This document shows, in pieces, positions 17,110-26,619 of a DNA stretch of 64,000 nucleotides. Below the pieces are notes generated by a model. It saw only the letters and a list, made by a program, of their open reading frames with translations. It did not search any database and was not told the origin of the DNA. The number at the start of each line of letters is the position of its first letter. Position 1 is the stretch's first letter. The DNA is from Aphanothece hegewaldii CCALA 016 (GTDB taxonomy: Bacteria > Cyanobacteriota > Cyanobacteriia > Cyanobacteriales > Microcystaceae), in NCBI RefSeq assembly GCF_003007785.1, contig NZ_PXOH01000010.1, positions 83,171 to 147,170 of the forward strand, in the 5' to 3' direction. A program made the translations under genes and the position numbers.

Positions 17110-17220
17110 AGACGCACTTATTCTATTTTTATTTCTACCTGTGGACATATTTTTATGGCTTGAACAGAGAAAACCTCGTTAAAATATTAGTTAGTGTAAC
17201 AAAACTACATACACGCCATT

Positions 17221-18126
17221 ATGACAGTCTCTTATCCCCGCAAATTTAGAAACACCCTCAGCGCACGCGATATTATGAAACGAGTCGTGAAAGAGCGTGA
17301 ACTGCAAATAATGACTCTGAACCGCTATCGTTATAGTGAGCAACGTAGCTGTAAAGATTTAACAGAACTCATTGAACGACTCAACGGTGAACCTAAAGAG
17401 TTAATTCGAGATATATCTAATCATATCGTTGAAGAATCTCGTCATGCTCTGTGGTTGACTGATTTATTGATTGATTTAGGCGAAGATATAGGTCAGCCTA
17501 CTGGAATATCTTATATTGATGCCTTTGAAAAGCTACTTGATCAAGAAGCTTATCCAACTGAAGCCAATAAAGATGATACCATTATTGCGGCTTTAGCGGC
17601 TATTAACGCCACCGAAAAAAGAGGCTGTGAGCTTTTCGCGGCTCATATTGAAGCTTTAAAAGAAGCCCCTCAAACCGAGGAAAATATTAAAATTAGAGAA
17701 ACCATTGAACGTATTTTCCCAGAAGAAGCAGGTCATGTTCGTTGGGGAAATCGTTGGTTATCTAAAATGGCGCAAAAAAGCCCAGAAACAAGAGAAAAAG
17801 TTCAATTAGCTAAACGTCGCTATTTTGCTATAGAACAAGCTGCCTATGAATCTAGTGATATCATGATGGGTGCAGAGTTTCGACGTATTGAGCATCTGAT
17901 GGAAATTTCTGAAACAATGCCACTTTGGGAACGGACTCAATATTTAATGAAACACATTCCCGAAACGGTTTTTAATCCAGAATTGCAGTTATTCCGTATT
18001 GAAATGGCTCAAAAAGCTTGGCAAAAAGATCCCAAAATGTTTGTCGAACAGTTTTTACCCATGTTCTTTAATGGTCTAAATCAATCGGATTTAGAACGAA
18101 TTAAGGAAAAAAACCGCAATAATTAA
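17221..18126 (+). CDS. Ferritin-like diiron protein, uncharacterised
   Basis: A 301-residue, all-helical soluble protein. Paired carboxylate/histidine motifs suggest a diiron four-helix bundle: Glu40, EESRH (Glu72/His75), Glu132 or Glu137 in TEKRGCE, and EEAGH (Glu169/His172). The C-terminal third (about 190-300) is an extra helical domain outside the bundle. It resembles ferritin-like/rubrerythrin-like proteins of cyanobacteria rather than storage ferritin; an oxidase, hydroxylase or peroxide role is possible. A strong terminator follows. No named family is recognised with certainty. Confidence 0.65.
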   Translation: MTVSYPRKFRNTLSARDIMKRVVKERELQIMTLNRYRYSEQRSCKDLTELIERLNGEPKELIRDISNHIVEESRHALWLTDLLIDLGEDIGQPTGISYIDAFEKLLDQEAYPTEANKDDTIIAALAAINATEKRGCELFAAHIEALKEAPQTEENIKIRETIERIFPEEAGHVRWGNRWLSKMAQKSPETREKVQLAKRRYFAIEQAAYESSDIMMGAEFRRIEHLMEISETMPLWERTQYLMKHIPETVFNPELQLFRIEMAQKAWQKDPKMFVEQFLPMFFNGLNQSDLERIKEKNRNN

Positions 18127-18140
18127 CCTCTTCCTTTTAG

Positions 18141-18167
18141 CCCCTCTTTTCTTTTAAGAGGGGTTTT
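18141..18167 (+). terminator. Intrinsic terminator after the ferritin-like gene
   Basis: Perfect 8-bp stem CCCCTCTT (18141-18148) / AAGAGGGG (18156-18163), 7-base loop, then TTTT. A textbook rho-independent terminator starting 15 bases after the stop codon. Confidence 0.85.
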
Positions 18168-18351
18168 CAATTATTTAAAATAGTTTATATTTTTTAACAA
18201 AAGTTAAATAAAAAACATTATTAAAAAATTTCTAAAAAATCAGTAAATACTCAGTTTCAACAAAATAAAGAAGCCATTAATATAGTAACCAAGACTGAAT
18301 CTAGGAAAGATTCATTAAAGCTATAGTAATAATAGAATAAGGTAGCATATT

Positions 18352-18837
18352 ATGGCAGTTATGCAAGAAGTTCTTCGGCCAGATTTAGGCGATTTTAGTA
18401 GTATTGTTTGTACAAAAGCAATTGTTGTTGGTTTAGAAGATGCACTTGGTGAAAAAGCAGCAATGATCGCTTTAGTTGCAGCAGGTAGAAAACGAGGAAA
18501 ACAGTTGATAGAATCTCTCGGTTTAGAGAATGCAGCCAGTCAAATGACGATGGAAGAAATTAAAGTTAAAATTAATGATGCGATCGGGAAAGAAGGGACT
18601 CGTTTATGTATCATTGATAAAATTCTTCAAGTCGGCGATGTCTATCAAGTTTATACTAAAGAAACCATTTGCTCGGCTGGTGAACCTCAAGGATCACCCC
18701 GCAATTGTACTTATACATTAGGTGCAATTCAAGGCGTTTTAGAATCATTTTTAGGTAAACGTTTACGAGGTAAACAAACTGATTCGGTTTTACGCGGTGG
18801 TACTCATGATGTTCTCGAATTTACGGTATTAGAATAA
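18352..18837 (+). CDS. V4R-like (4-vinyl reductase-type) small-molecule-binding protein
   Basis: A 161-residue soluble protein. The second half (NCTYTLGAIQGVLESFLGKRL... DVLEFTVLE) follows the V4R pattern: a Cys before a hydrophobic TLGxxxGxLE helix, a GK turn, and an ending strand. V4R domains bind hydrocarbons or tetrapyrrole precursors and are common in cyanobacteria, but no reaction is established for this branch. Cys84, Cys107 and Cys118 could take part in binding or redox. The gap of 225 bases upstream is AT-rich and holds the ferritin-like terminator. Confidence 0.5.
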   Translation: MAVMQEVLRPDLGDFSSIVCTKAIVVGLEDALGEKAAMIALVAAGRKRGKQLIESLGLENAASQMTMEEIKVKINDAIGKEGTRLCIIDKILQVGDVYQVYTKETICSAGEPQGSPRNCTYTLGAIQGVLESFLGKRLRGKQTDSVLRGGTHDVLEFTVLE

Positions 18838-18843
18838 ATCGGA

Positions 18844-18863
18844 GGGGTTTGGAAACCAAACCC
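18844..18863. repeat. Short palindromic intergenic repeat (GGGTTTGG type)
   Basis: GGGTTTGG (18845-18852) and CCAAACCC (18856-18863) form a perfect 8-bp stem around AAA. It lies between two convergent genes and probably serves as a bidirectional terminator. Related copies are at 33078, 41493 and 52199. Confidence 0.7.
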
Positions 18864-18883
18864 TTAAACAATTAAATCACGGG

Positions 18884-19702
18884 CTAATATTTAACTTTTT
18901 TTAACCAGCGATCAATATCTTGTAAAACTTGCTCCGGAATTTCCCAAGGGAATAAATGTGCTGTGTCGGGGTAACATTTCCAAGTACAATCTTTTAAGTT
19001 CTCTGCTGTTTCTTGACTTGAGCGACTGGTAATATGACGATCGCATTCTCCTGCTAAAACTAAACAGGGCATCTCTAAAGAGTCTAAATCTTTTAAACGA
19101 TTGTAGCCCATGCCCAACGCTTTAAATAGTGCTTTTTCAGCAGCGCGAGAGGTTTGTAAATAAGCGGGAGTCCCGTAGGAAGCGATATAATTGTAAGCCT
19201 GTGGGGTTTGTTGTTGGATGAGATAACGAAACAGCGATCGCTTACCAAAGGTTTCGATATTCCATTTCCAACCTGGTTTTACAGCATTAATTAAGCCAGA
19301 AATGCCCGTAAATACCAAATCATACCATCTAATCGGTGGATGATTGCCCACTGGACGCGCCGCAGACGCAATTAAAATCAAACCTTTAAAACGTTTTGGA
19401 TCAGCTAAAGCCAATTCTAAGGCTAATATACCGCCTAAAGACCATCCCAGTAATAAACATTCCTCAATCTGATATTGATCCAAAAGTGCCGTGAGATCAC
19501 TTAGATGATCCTGCATCCTAAACCGTTTTTGATATCGACTTTTGCCATATCCTCGTAGATCAGGGGCTAAAGTTTGATAGTGTTGGGACAGATGATCCGT
19601 AAATACTGCTAAACTATTGCTAGAACCTGGATGACCATGTAAGCACAGAATTGGATAACCTTTTCCTTTGATCTCTACATTGAGGGGAAATGTAATCGAC
19701 AT
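18884..19702 (-). CDS. Alpha/beta-fold hydrolase
   Basis: A 272-residue hydrolase. It has the oxyanion region LCLHGHPGSSNS, the nucleophile elbow GWSLGG (Ser), a late Asp in LAGECDRH and the catalytic His in PDTAHLFPWE. A cap segment (about 125-200) precedes the last two sites. The substrate is unknown; the fold covers esterases, lipases and pimeloyl-ester-type hydrolases. The ATG at 19702 is preferred to the frame's upstream opening, which would include the palindromic repeat. Confidence 0.82.
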   Translation of the reverse strand: MSITFPLNVEIKGKGYPILCLHGHPGSSNSLAVFTDHLSQHYQTLAPDLRGYGKSRYQKRFRMQDHLSDLTALLDQYQIEECLLLGWSLGGILALELALADPKRFKGLILIASAARPVGNHPPIRWYDLVFTGISGLINAVKPGWKWNIETFGKRSLFRYLIQQQTPQAYNYIASYGTPAYLQTSRAAEKALFKALGMGYNRLKDLDSLEMPCLVLAGECDRHITSRSSQETAENLKDCTWKCYPDTAHLFPWEIPEQVLQDIDRWLKKVKY

Positions 19703-19717
19703 ATATATATAATGTCG

Positions 19718-19734
19718 GGTGGGAAATCCCCACC
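19718..19734. repeat. Short palindromic intergenic repeat (GGTGGG type)
   Basis: GGTGGG (19718-19723) and CCCACC (19729-19734) around five bases, between msrA and the hydrolase gene. Similar elements occur at 26942 and 33128. The preceding GTCG is also shared with the 26942 copy. Confidence 0.6.
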
Positions 19735-19744
19735 GCAACAAAAC

Positions 19745-20407
19745 TTAATTCAACTGAACATTAAGAGAAATTGGACATTCTACGTTTGTGCCACCCAACC
19801 CACAATAACCATTTGGGTTTTTTGCCAGATATTGTTGATGATAGGCCTCAGAATAGTAGAATTCAGGAGCATCCAGAATTTCTGTGGTAATTGTGCCGAA
19901 TTTAGCAGCAGTTAAAGACTTTTGATACATATCCCGCGACGCTTCGGCTAGTTTTTTTTGTTCGTCGGAATAAGTATAAATACCTGAACGATATTGGGTT
20001 CCTGTATCATTACCTTGACGCATCCCTTGAGTTGGGTTATGGCTTTCCCAGAAAACTTTTAGGAGTGCTTCATAACTAATTACTTTGGGATCATAAACCA
20101 CTAAAACTACTTCATTATGACCCGTCATGCCCGTACAAACTTCATGGTATGTGGGGTTAGGGGTAACACCAGCAGCATAACCGACAGCCGTCGTATATAC
20201 ACCTTCTAACTGCCAGAATTTGCGTTCTGCACCCCAAAAACAGCCTAAACCAAACATCGCCATTTCTAACCCATCGGGAAAAGGAGGCTTTAGGGGATGT
20301 CCATTCACGTAATGAGTGGCTGGAACCGCCATCGTTTGCGATCGTCCGGGTAACGCTTCTTCTGGTTTAGGAAGACTCGACTTTTTACCAAATCCGAATA
20401 ACACCAT
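19745..20407 (-). CDS. msrA: Peptide-methionine (S)-S-oxide reductase
   Basis: A 220-residue MsrA. The catalytic Cys56 sits in [13 protein letters not shown], and [13 protein letters not shown] and [24 protein letters not shown] segments (about 120-150) follow family order. It reduces methionine-S-sulfoxide in proteins and uses thioredoxin for recycling. The first 45 residues are a short polar extension as in many cyanobacterial homologues. Protects against photosynthetic oxidant damage. Confidence 0.93.
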   Translation of the reverse strand: MVLFGFGKKSSLPKPEEALPGRSQTMAVPATHYVNGHPLKPPFPDGLEMAMFGLGCFWGAERKFWQLEGVYTTAVGYAAGVTPNPTYHEVCTGMTGHNEVVLVVYDPKVISYEALLKVFWESHNPTQGMRQGNDTGTQYRSGIYTYSDEQKKLAEASRDMYQKSLTAAKFGTITTEILDAPEFYYSEAYHQQYLAKNPNGYCGLGGTNVECPISLNVQLN

Positions 20408-20511
20408 AACTATGACCGTCTACTATAAATGCTTTACTTTACATTTTTTCACATTTTTTAGGAGCTTGGGGGTGTTAATTTCCGATCTAGGAGTTAGAAG
20501 AGGGATAATTG

Positions 20512-20658
20512 TTACAAATCCGAGATTACAGAAGCTTTCTCCGATAAGGTTTCACTAAGATTACCTTGATCTGATTTAAGCGAGTAGGTGGAGAGGAAAA
20601 ATAATCCTAGTGAGGTGCTGATGATTAAAACCGATAATTGGTGCATGAATCTTTCCAT
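20512..20658 (-). CDS. Small 48-residue membrane protein (candidate)
   Basis: An ATG at 20658 has an SD-like AAAGGA about eight bases upstream. The frame reads MERFMHQLSVLIISTSLGLF and continues through one hydrophobic span (about residues 8-25) to a short polar tail ending SDL. It fills a gap of 366 bases between msrA and the solute-binding gene. The ordered layout and SD support it, but it is short and I do not recognise a family. Confidence 0.5.
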   Translation of the reverse strand: MERFMHQLSVLIISTSLGLFFLSTYSLKSDQGNLSETLSEKASVISDL

Positions 20659-20773
20659 ACCGCATCCTTTTTCTAGATTGATCATCATTCTAAGTAATTT
20701 TTGGGATATTATCTGTAAATTTTATAACAAGTTTTGGTCAATCTCCGTAAATTTACGATAAAGAAAAGATGCG

Positions 20774-21643
20774 TTACTGTGGATTAATGTCTGGACAATT
20801 GACATTTGTTTCTTGAATGTAAGAATCAACAATGCTGAACCAGTCGGCTATAATTAATTGCGATCGAGCGATTTCGATCGTTTCATTAACCAACTTTTGC
20901 CATTGTGGGTTATTTTTCGGCAAAATTAGTCCGTAATATTCACAAGTTAAAGGTTGTGTGGGAACAATTACATAATCTTTTTCTAAATCTAAACCTAATA
21001 AAGTCGCTTCACCGATTAATAAAATTCCATCACTGACAAAAGCGTCGATTCTTCCTCGTTGTAAAGCTTGAATTCCTCTCACTCTTCCAGTGGTTCCCTG
21101 GAATTGTTGAATTGTGGCTAAAGGATAACGGGTTCTAATAAATTTTTCTGTTGAAGTATTGCGTAAAACGCCTATAGTTACTCCTTCGAGTGTGCCTCTA
21201 ACATTAAACTTTAATTGATCATCTTTCCTAATTAAAAATTGTATTCCTGTTACTAAAAATGGCTTAGAAAAAGAAACAAATTGACTGGGTTCGGTTTGAA
21301 TGCTATTGGGGCCACATTCTAAGTCAATAACTTGATCTTCAATAAGATCAAAACGATTAAAAAGAGTTGATTGAAATATTTTAACGGTAAAAATATTTCT
21401 TTTTAATTCCTGTTGAAGTTGTCTTCTTAACTGATTAACAAAATCTAGACATAATCCCGAAAGATTATTATCGGCATTCCGATAACCAAAAGGCACAGCA
21501 TCTTCACGAATACCGACTCGAATTAATCCTGTTTCTTGTATGTTTTCGAGTACTGTTTTATTTTGTGCTTTTAAAGGAATCGGAAAACTAACAGTGACCA
21601 ATAAAGTAGCCAGAAATAATTTAGATAGATGATTGATCTTCAT
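20774..21643 (-). CDS. Extracellular solute-binding protein, family 3
   Basis: A 289-residue periplasmic protein. A signal peptide ends near PIPLKAQ. The mature protein starts with LENIQETGLIRVGIREDAVPFGYR, typical of amino-acid-type SBP family 3, and later has FVSFSKPFLVTGIQFLIRKDD. Such proteins bind polar amino acids or act as sensors. No ABC permease or ATPase gene is beside it, so it may be an orphan binder. Its start lies inside the last 23 bases of the upstream AI-2E-type gene, which suggests coupled translation. Confidence 0.82.
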   Translation of the reverse strand: MKINHLSKLFLATLLVTVSFPIPLKAQNKTVLENIQETGLIRVGIREDAVPFGYRNADNNLSGLCLDFVNQLRRQLQQELKRNIFTVKIFQSTLFNRFDLIEDQVIDLECGPNSIQTEPSQFVSFSKPFLVTGIQFLIRKDDQLKFNVRGTLEGVTIGVLRNTSTEKFIRTRYPLATIQQFQGTTGRVRGIQALQRGRIDAFVSDGILLIGEATLLGLDLEKDYVIVPTQPLTCEYYGLILPKNNPQWQKLVNETIEIARSQLIIADWFSIVDSYIQETNVNCPDINPQ

Positions 21644-22697
21644 GTTTTTGATGAGCTAAAAAACTAGGTTTTAGTTGCCATTGATCTAAAATATCTTTAA
21701 ATAAAACCTCATCTAACCAAGTTTTAGTAACAACTGTGAGAGGTAAAGCTAATAATAATCCTAAAATACCAAACATTTGTGCAAAGAAAATTTGTGCCAT
21801 TAAGGTAATAGCCGGAAGTAAAGAAACCTGTTTCGCCATCACCGTAGGAGTCAATAAATAACTTTCGATATTTTGAATGAAAAAATATAAAATTATAATG
21901 GGTACAATCTTAATAGGAGAATCAATTAAAGCAATCATTAGAGGAAAAACTAGACTCATTGTCGGGCCAATGTTGGGAATAAAGTTAAGTAATCCTGCCA
22001 TAATTGCATGGACTAAAACAAGATTAATTTGGAGAAAAAATAAACCCGTACCACTTAAAAGACCAACAAAAGTAGAACTAATTACAATTCCGATTAACCA
22101 TCCTCCTAAAGCTTCTTCGGAAAGTGTCATTATTTCATCAGCGCGTCTTCGATAAAATGAAGGGAATAATTGAATCAAAGATTGTCTATACTTAGTCGGA
22201 TTAAGTAAAAACATAATCGTTAGAATAATCACGAAGATAAATTGAAAAGCAATCGTAAAAGAGTTAGAAAAAATTGCAATAAAGTTAGAAAAAACTTGAC
22301 TACCTAATGGCTGTAATTGCTGTTGAATAATATCACCCAAAGGAGGAATAGGCGGCAACCATTCTAATTTTGTTCGCTGTTGTCTTAAGATTGTTAGTCC
22401 ATTACTGATTTGTTCCCAAGCTTTAGGTGTTAATTCAATGAGCTTTTGAAATTGTTCGATAAACGGTGGCACAATTAAACTAAAAAATATAATTGCAGTA
22501 ACAACACAAAGAAATAGGGTGAGCAAAATTGCTATTTTTTTTCTAATGCCAAACCGTTCAATTCTCTTAACAATTCGATTTAAAGCAACAACTAAAACAA
22601 TCGATGTAAAAATCAGTAGCAATAATTGTCGAATCTGCCACAATACATAAAGAGAAACTAAAAAGACAATAAAACCAAGCCATTGACCAAATTTCAC
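21621..22697 (-). CDS. AI-2E family transporter
   Basis: A 358-residue membrane protein of the AI-2E/TqsA/YhhQ-type exporter superfamily, with seven to eight spans and a central soluble loop (about 70-150). The region LLNFIPNIGPTMSLVFPL and the ending LALPLTVVTKTWLDEVL are diagnostic. Some members export AI-2 or act as Na+/H+ antiporters; the substrate here is unknown. The start is GTG (22697-22695) with AGG about ten bases upstream. It lies 32 bases after the next upstream gene and overlaps the downstream one. Confidence 0.82.
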   Translation of the reverse strand: MKFGQWLGFIVFLVSLYVLWQIRQLLLLIFTSIVLVVALNRIVKRIERFGIRKKIAILLTLFLCVVTAIIFFSLIVPPFIEQFQKLIELTPKAWEQISNGLTILRQQRTKLEWLPPIPPLGDIIQQQLQPLGSQVFSNFIAIFSNSFTIAFQFIFVIILTIMFLLNPTKYRQSLIQLFPSFYRRRADEIMTLSEEALGGWLIGIVISSTFVGLLSGTGLFFLQINLVLVHAIMAGLLNFIPNIGPTMSLVFPLMIALIDSPIKIVPIIILYFFIQNIESYLLTPTVMAKQVSLLPAITLMAQIFFAQMFGILGLLLALPLTVVTKTWLDEVLFKDILDQWQLKPSFLAHQKHEDQSSI

Positions 22698-22729
22698 CGC
22701 AATTACCTAATTAGATTGATTGAATAATT

Positions 22730-24229
22730 TTAAGGGAACCAACGAGGTTTAAAACCTGCATTAAGTTCTTGAGAAATAATTTTTGGGGTGATGTTAAAAT
22801 TGACGGTCTGTGGTAAAGATAAAATCCACAATTGACCATTAGCGATCGCTTGTCCCTCTCTACTCATTAAATCATTGTTTTCTCTCATCGGAACTGCCAC
22901 GACTTGATCAAATAATAAAGCAACGCCATCGGGAGACAAACTCATCTGAACATCTTGATAATTCGGTAAAGCTAATAAAGGCAGATCTTGACCTGTTGCA
23001 ATGTCTACAATGGTTAAATAAGGTTCTTCTTTAATTCGATTATCCTCCCCAATAACTAAATCGGTTTTTAAACAATACAACGTTTTTTCTTGTCTAGGTT
23101 CAAACTGACACCCTAAAACTGAATTCGTCGTTCTAAATAATCCTCTGAGTTCATTCGCATCATTGATCAAATAAAGCGATCGACTATAATCAGGATTGAC
23201 TTTAACAATGACCTTTTCTGTTCCGTTTTGATTAAAATCCAAAATTTTTTCATATCCTGGTAAAAACTGCGGTGCTCCTCCATCTGGGGTTAAAGGAAGA
23301 ATTGCAACTCCACCTGGTTGAGAAACAGCGACTTTTTGACCATTAGGAGAAATCAAAAATTCATCACCTCGTATTCCTAACGGTCTAAGTTCACCATTCT
23401 CTAGAATAATCCATAATCCCGCATCTGCTGGATTATTATAATTTACTCGTTGTACAACAATAGTTTTACCATTACTGGATAAATCAAATTTAAGATTTTG
23501 ATAAGTTTGAGCATCCAAAAGTTTTTTAATTCTACCACTGGGGGTAATTTCTTCCGTTGTTTTGAAGTTAATTCCTGTTGTTACGGTAAAAAGTTGCTGT
23601 CTGGGAACTTCTAACCCTCCACTATAGGGATCAAAAGCTGAAAATAAAATTTTATTGCCTTCAGGATAGATTCTAAAATTGGTGACAACGAGATCACTGG
23701 GTGTTAAGACTGTTTTTTTAACGATTGTGAATTTATCTTTAGCTGGTTTTAATTGACAAAGAATTAATTTACCGCGTTCAGTTCCCTGTAAACCGATATA
23801 AGCAAAGACGCGATCATGAGTGTAAAAAACGCCGTTAAAAAAATTAAGTTTGTTCTCACTAAATCTTTCTTTCGCGCCTACTAACTGTACTTTGTATTGA
23901 GTGTCATAAAAAGGTAATTCTGTTAAAGTATAAAATAGTCGATTTCCTCGCCAACTCATTGTCCCAGGTAATGGCGGTTCGATCACTAAATTTTCTTCGA
24001 CACTTTTTCGCTCAACAGGACGATTGAACCCTAAAGTAAAATAACGATCTTGTACTCCGATTTTTTCCCCTGCCCAGCTAAAATGATTAACCTGTAGATT
24101 TGTTGGATCACCGTGCCAGAGAATTAAGGCGATCGCAGTACATAAGGCGATTACAGTTAAAATAACAGCCAAATCAAAACGCGGCCATTTTCTGGGTTCA
24201 AAGAGTCTAGTAATAAGATTAGAAGTCAT
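22730..24229 (-). CDS. Membrane-anchored Ig-like/beta-propeller protein
   Basis: A 499-residue protein with one N-terminal span (about residues 20-42). Residues 60-125 look like an SbsA-type Ig-like domain (FTLGFNRPVERKSVEENLVIEPPLPGTMSW). The rest, about 130-490, has repeated short beta strands with NGK/DGV turns, as in TolB/WD40-like propellers (LSSNGKTIVVQRV, ISPNGQKVAVSQ, LSPDGVALLFDQ). It likely faces the periplasm as a sensor or scaffold. First gene of a run with the AI-2E transporter and solute-binding protein. No enzyme site seen. Confidence 0.6.
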   Translation of the reverse strand: MTSNLITRLFEPRKWPRFDLAVILTVIALCTAIALILWHGDPTNLQVNHFSWAGEKIGVQDRYFTLGFNRPVERKSVEENLVIEPPLPGTMSWRGNRLFYTLTELPFYDTQYKVQLVGAKERFSENKLNFFNGVFYTHDRVFAYIGLQGTERGKLILCQLKPAKDKFTIVKKTVLTPSDLVVTNFRIYPEGNKILFSAFDPYSGGLEVPRQQLFTVTTGINFKTTEEITPSGRIKKLLDAQTYQNLKFDLSSNGKTIVVQRVNYNNPADAGLWIILENGELRPLGIRGDEFLISPNGQKVAVSQPGGVAILPLTPDGGAPQFLPGYEKILDFNQNGTEKVIVKVNPDYSRSLYLINDANELRGLFRTTNSVLGCQFEPRQEKTLYCLKTDLVIGEDNRIKEEPYLTIVDIATGQDLPLLALPNYQDVQMSLSPDGVALLFDQVVAVPMRENNDLMSREGQAIANGQLWILSLPQTVNFNITPKIISQELNAGFKPRWFP

Positions 24230-24353
24230 TAGAAAAGAGGATCAAACGCCCGAATACTCAACATATTAAAGGAAAACTTAAGAGTTAAAAAATTTTTTTT
24301 TCGCTAAACTTCATTTAACAGTAAAGGCTCCATCTCCTAGACGGAATTCAACA

Positions 24354-25442
24354 ATGTCTATCACGATCAACCCCTTAAAATGGGCATTATTAACGGTTAC
24401 AGTTCCTTTCATTTTTACCCCAACTGAAGTTCTAGCGGGGACTTTCGGTAATTACGGTGTTAGAGCAACCGAGATTTTAACAGAACTTTCTCTCAATCAT
24501 GCCGGACGATCGAGTGGTTCAGCAAAAGAGCAAGTAACAGCCGATTATCTGCAAGGATTATTTCAAGGATATGGCTATTCAGTGAACCAGCAGCCCTTTG
24601 ATACAACAGATCGCCAGGGGAATCAAATTAGCTCACAAAACGTGGTAGCGGTCAAGCCAGGCACGTCAGGTAAGCAAATTATTATAGGGGCGCACTATGA
24701 TACGGCACCGAGTAGCGCAACCATTGATCGCTCGGCTTTACAAGGGACAAACGATAATTCTTCTAGTGTTGGCTTAATTGTAGAACTAGCAGAACGATTT
24801 AGTATGATTCCGACCCAACATACTCTGACGTTTCTTGCTTTTGGTGCCGAAGAAGTGGGTTTAAAAGGCTCTAGTTACTATGCGAACAACATGAGTTCAA
24901 ATGAAATCGAAAATACGATCGCTATGCTGAATTTCGATAGTATTGTTTTTGGTGACTATATGTATTTTCATGCTGGACTTAATGCAGCCGATGATCCTGC
25001 TTTAGGTTGGGTTAGAGATCAAGCGCTTGATATTGCGGCAGATTTAGGCATTGATGCGAGAACAAATCCTGGTTTAAATGAAGAATATCCAGCAGGGACG
25101 GGATGCTGTAGTGATCAAGAATCTTTTGAAACCTTAGTGCCTTCTATTCCTATTCTCGTAGCAGAAGCGACTAACTGGGAGATTGGTGATCTCGATGGTT
25201 ATACTCAAACCAGTAATCCAATTGTTCCAGGTGGCGCAACTTGGCACAATCCACAATACGATAATCTTACTTTTATTAATACTTATTTTCCTGGATTAAT
25301 CGAAGAACGGACGAGCAACTATAGTCAAATTGTCACAACATTGCTCAGTGATTTAACGTCTGTGCCTGAACCGAGCAGCATTTTAGGTCTTGGTGTTGCT
25401 GTTGGTGTTGCTAGTCTAATGATTCGTCAAAAACGCTTATAA
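24354..25442 (+). CDS. M28-family metallopeptidase with PEP-CTERM anchor
   Basis: A 362-residue secreted peptidase. A signal peptide ends near EVLAG. The M28 zinc motifs are present: IIGAHYDTAPSS (His/Asp), GTNDNSSSVG (bridging Asp), FGAEEVGLKGS (catalytic Glu-Glu), and a later Asp in NFDSIVF. Zinc-site completion by the His in TWHNPQYDN is likely. The last 28 residues hold VPEPSSILGLG, a hydrophobic span and RQKRL, which is the PEP-CTERM sorting signal processed by exosortase. It acts outside the cytoplasmic membrane as an aminopeptidase-like enzyme. Confidence 0.85.
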   Translation: MSITINPLKWALLTVTVPFIFTPTEVLAGTFGNYGVRATEILTELSLNHAGRSSGSAKEQVTADYLQGLFQGYGYSVNQQPFDTTDRQGNQISSQNVVAVKPGTSGKQIIIGAHYDTAPSSATIDRSALQGTNDNSSSVGLIVELAERFSMIPTQHTLTFLAFGAEEVGLKGSSYYANNMSSNEIENTIAMLNFDSIVFGDYMYFHAGLNAADDPALGWVRDQALDIAADLGIDARTNPGLNEEYPAGTGCCSDQESFETLVPSIPILVAEATNWEIGDLDGYTQTSNPIVPGGATWHNPQYDNLTFINTYFPGLIEERTSNYSQIVTTLLSDLTSVPEPSSILGLGVAVGVASLMIRQKRL

Positions 25443-25452
25443 ACCATTAAAA

Positions 25453-25486
25453 AACGCCCTCAAGTAAAGAGAGAGCGTTCTTTTAT
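25453..25486. terminator. Bidirectional terminator between M28 peptidase and psbA
   Basis: AACGCCCTC (25453-25461) pairs with GAGAGCGTT (25471-25479) with one mismatch. T-rich sequence follows on both strands, so it can end both convergent genes. Confidence 0.75.
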
Positions 25487-25505
25487 TCTACCAGCGAAAA
25501 AATGC

Positions 25506-26588
25506 TTATCCTGCAATAGAAGGAGCAACTAGAGCAACGGGAGTCGCATCATTAGAAGCTAAATCTAAGGGGAAGTTGTGAGCATTTCTTTCGTGCATGA
25601 CTTCCATACCGATACCAGCACGGTTTAAAACATCTGCCCAAGTTCCGATTACGCGACCTTGTGAGTCGAGAACGGACTGGTTGAAGTTGAAACCATTGAG
25701 GTTAAAGGCCATCGTGCTGACACCCATTGCGGTAAACCAGATACCAACGACAGGCCAAGCACCGAGGAAGAAGTGTAAAGAACGGCTGTTGTTGAACGAA
25801 GCATATTGGAAGATCAAACGACCAAAGTAGCCATGAGCAGCAACAATGTTATAGGTTTCTTCTTCTTGTCCGAACTTGTAACCATAGTTGAGAGACTCAC
25901 TTTCAGTGGTTTCACGAACTAAGGAAGAAGTGACTAAAGAACCGTGCATCGCAGAGAACAAAGAACCACCAAAGACACCCGCTACACCTAACATATGGAA
26001 GGGGTGCATCAAGATGTTATGTTCTGCTTGGAACACGAACATAAAGTTAAAGGTTCCACTGATTCCTAGGGGCATTCCATCAGAGAATGAGCCTTGACCA
26101 ATGGGATAGATGAGGAATACGGAGGTGGCTGCTGCAACGGGAGCGCTGTAAGCAACACAAATCCAGGGACGCATTCCTAAACGGTAGGATAACTCCCACT
26201 GACGACCCATCCAACAGAAGATCCCAATTAAGAAATGGAATACAACTAACTGGTAGGGGCCACCATTGTAGAGCCATTCATCTAAGGATGCTGCTTCCCA
26301 AATGGGGTAAAAATGTAGACCAATAGCGTTAGAAGATGGCACAACTGCACCAGAGATGATGTTGTTTCCTGTCAGTAAGGAACCAGCAACAGGCTCTCTG
26401 ATCCCGTCGATATCGACTGGAGGAGCAGCAATAAAAGCAATAATGAAGCAAATAGTAGCGGCTAGGAGAGTGGGGATCAAGATTACTCCAAACCAGCCGA
26501 CATAGATCCGGTTGTTGGTGCTAGTAATCCACTGACAAAAACGCTCCCACAAAGAATAGTTATCTTGCGAACGTAAGGTGGTCGTCAT
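25506..26588 (-). CDS. psbA: Photosystem II D1 protein
   Basis: A 360-residue D1. All key sites are in place: Tyr161, Asp170, Glu189/His190, His198, His215, Ser264, His272, and the oxygen-evolving-cluster ligands His332, Glu333, His337, Asp342 and Ala344 with a 16-residue C-terminal extension for CtpA. Residue 130 is Gln, as in the standard low-light D1 form. D1 carries P680, pheophytin and plastoquinone QB and turns over quickly in light. The gene is separated from its start by an AT-rich promoter region. Codon use is GC-richer than neighbours, as expected of a highly expressed gene. Confidence 0.98.
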   Translation of the reverse strand: MTTTLRSQDNYSLWERFCQWITSTNNRIYVGWFGVILIPTLLAATICFIIAFIAAPPVDIDGIREPVAGSLLTGNNIISGAVVPSSNAIGLHFYPIWEAASLDEWLYNGGPYQLVVFHFLIGIFCWMGRQWELSYRLGMRPWICVAYSAPVAAATSVFLIYPIGQGSFSDGMPLGISGTFNFMFVFQAEHNILMHPFHMLGVAGVFGGSLFSAMHGSLVTSSLVRETTESESLNYGYKFGQEEETYNIVAAHGYFGRLIFQYASFNNSRSLHFFLGAWPVVGIWFTAMGVSTMAFNLNGFNFNQSVLDSQGRVIGTWADVLNRAGIGMEVMHERNAHNFPLDLASNDATPVALVAPSIAG

Positions 26589-26619
26589 GAATAATACGTT
26601 GAATGAAAGAATGAATGTA

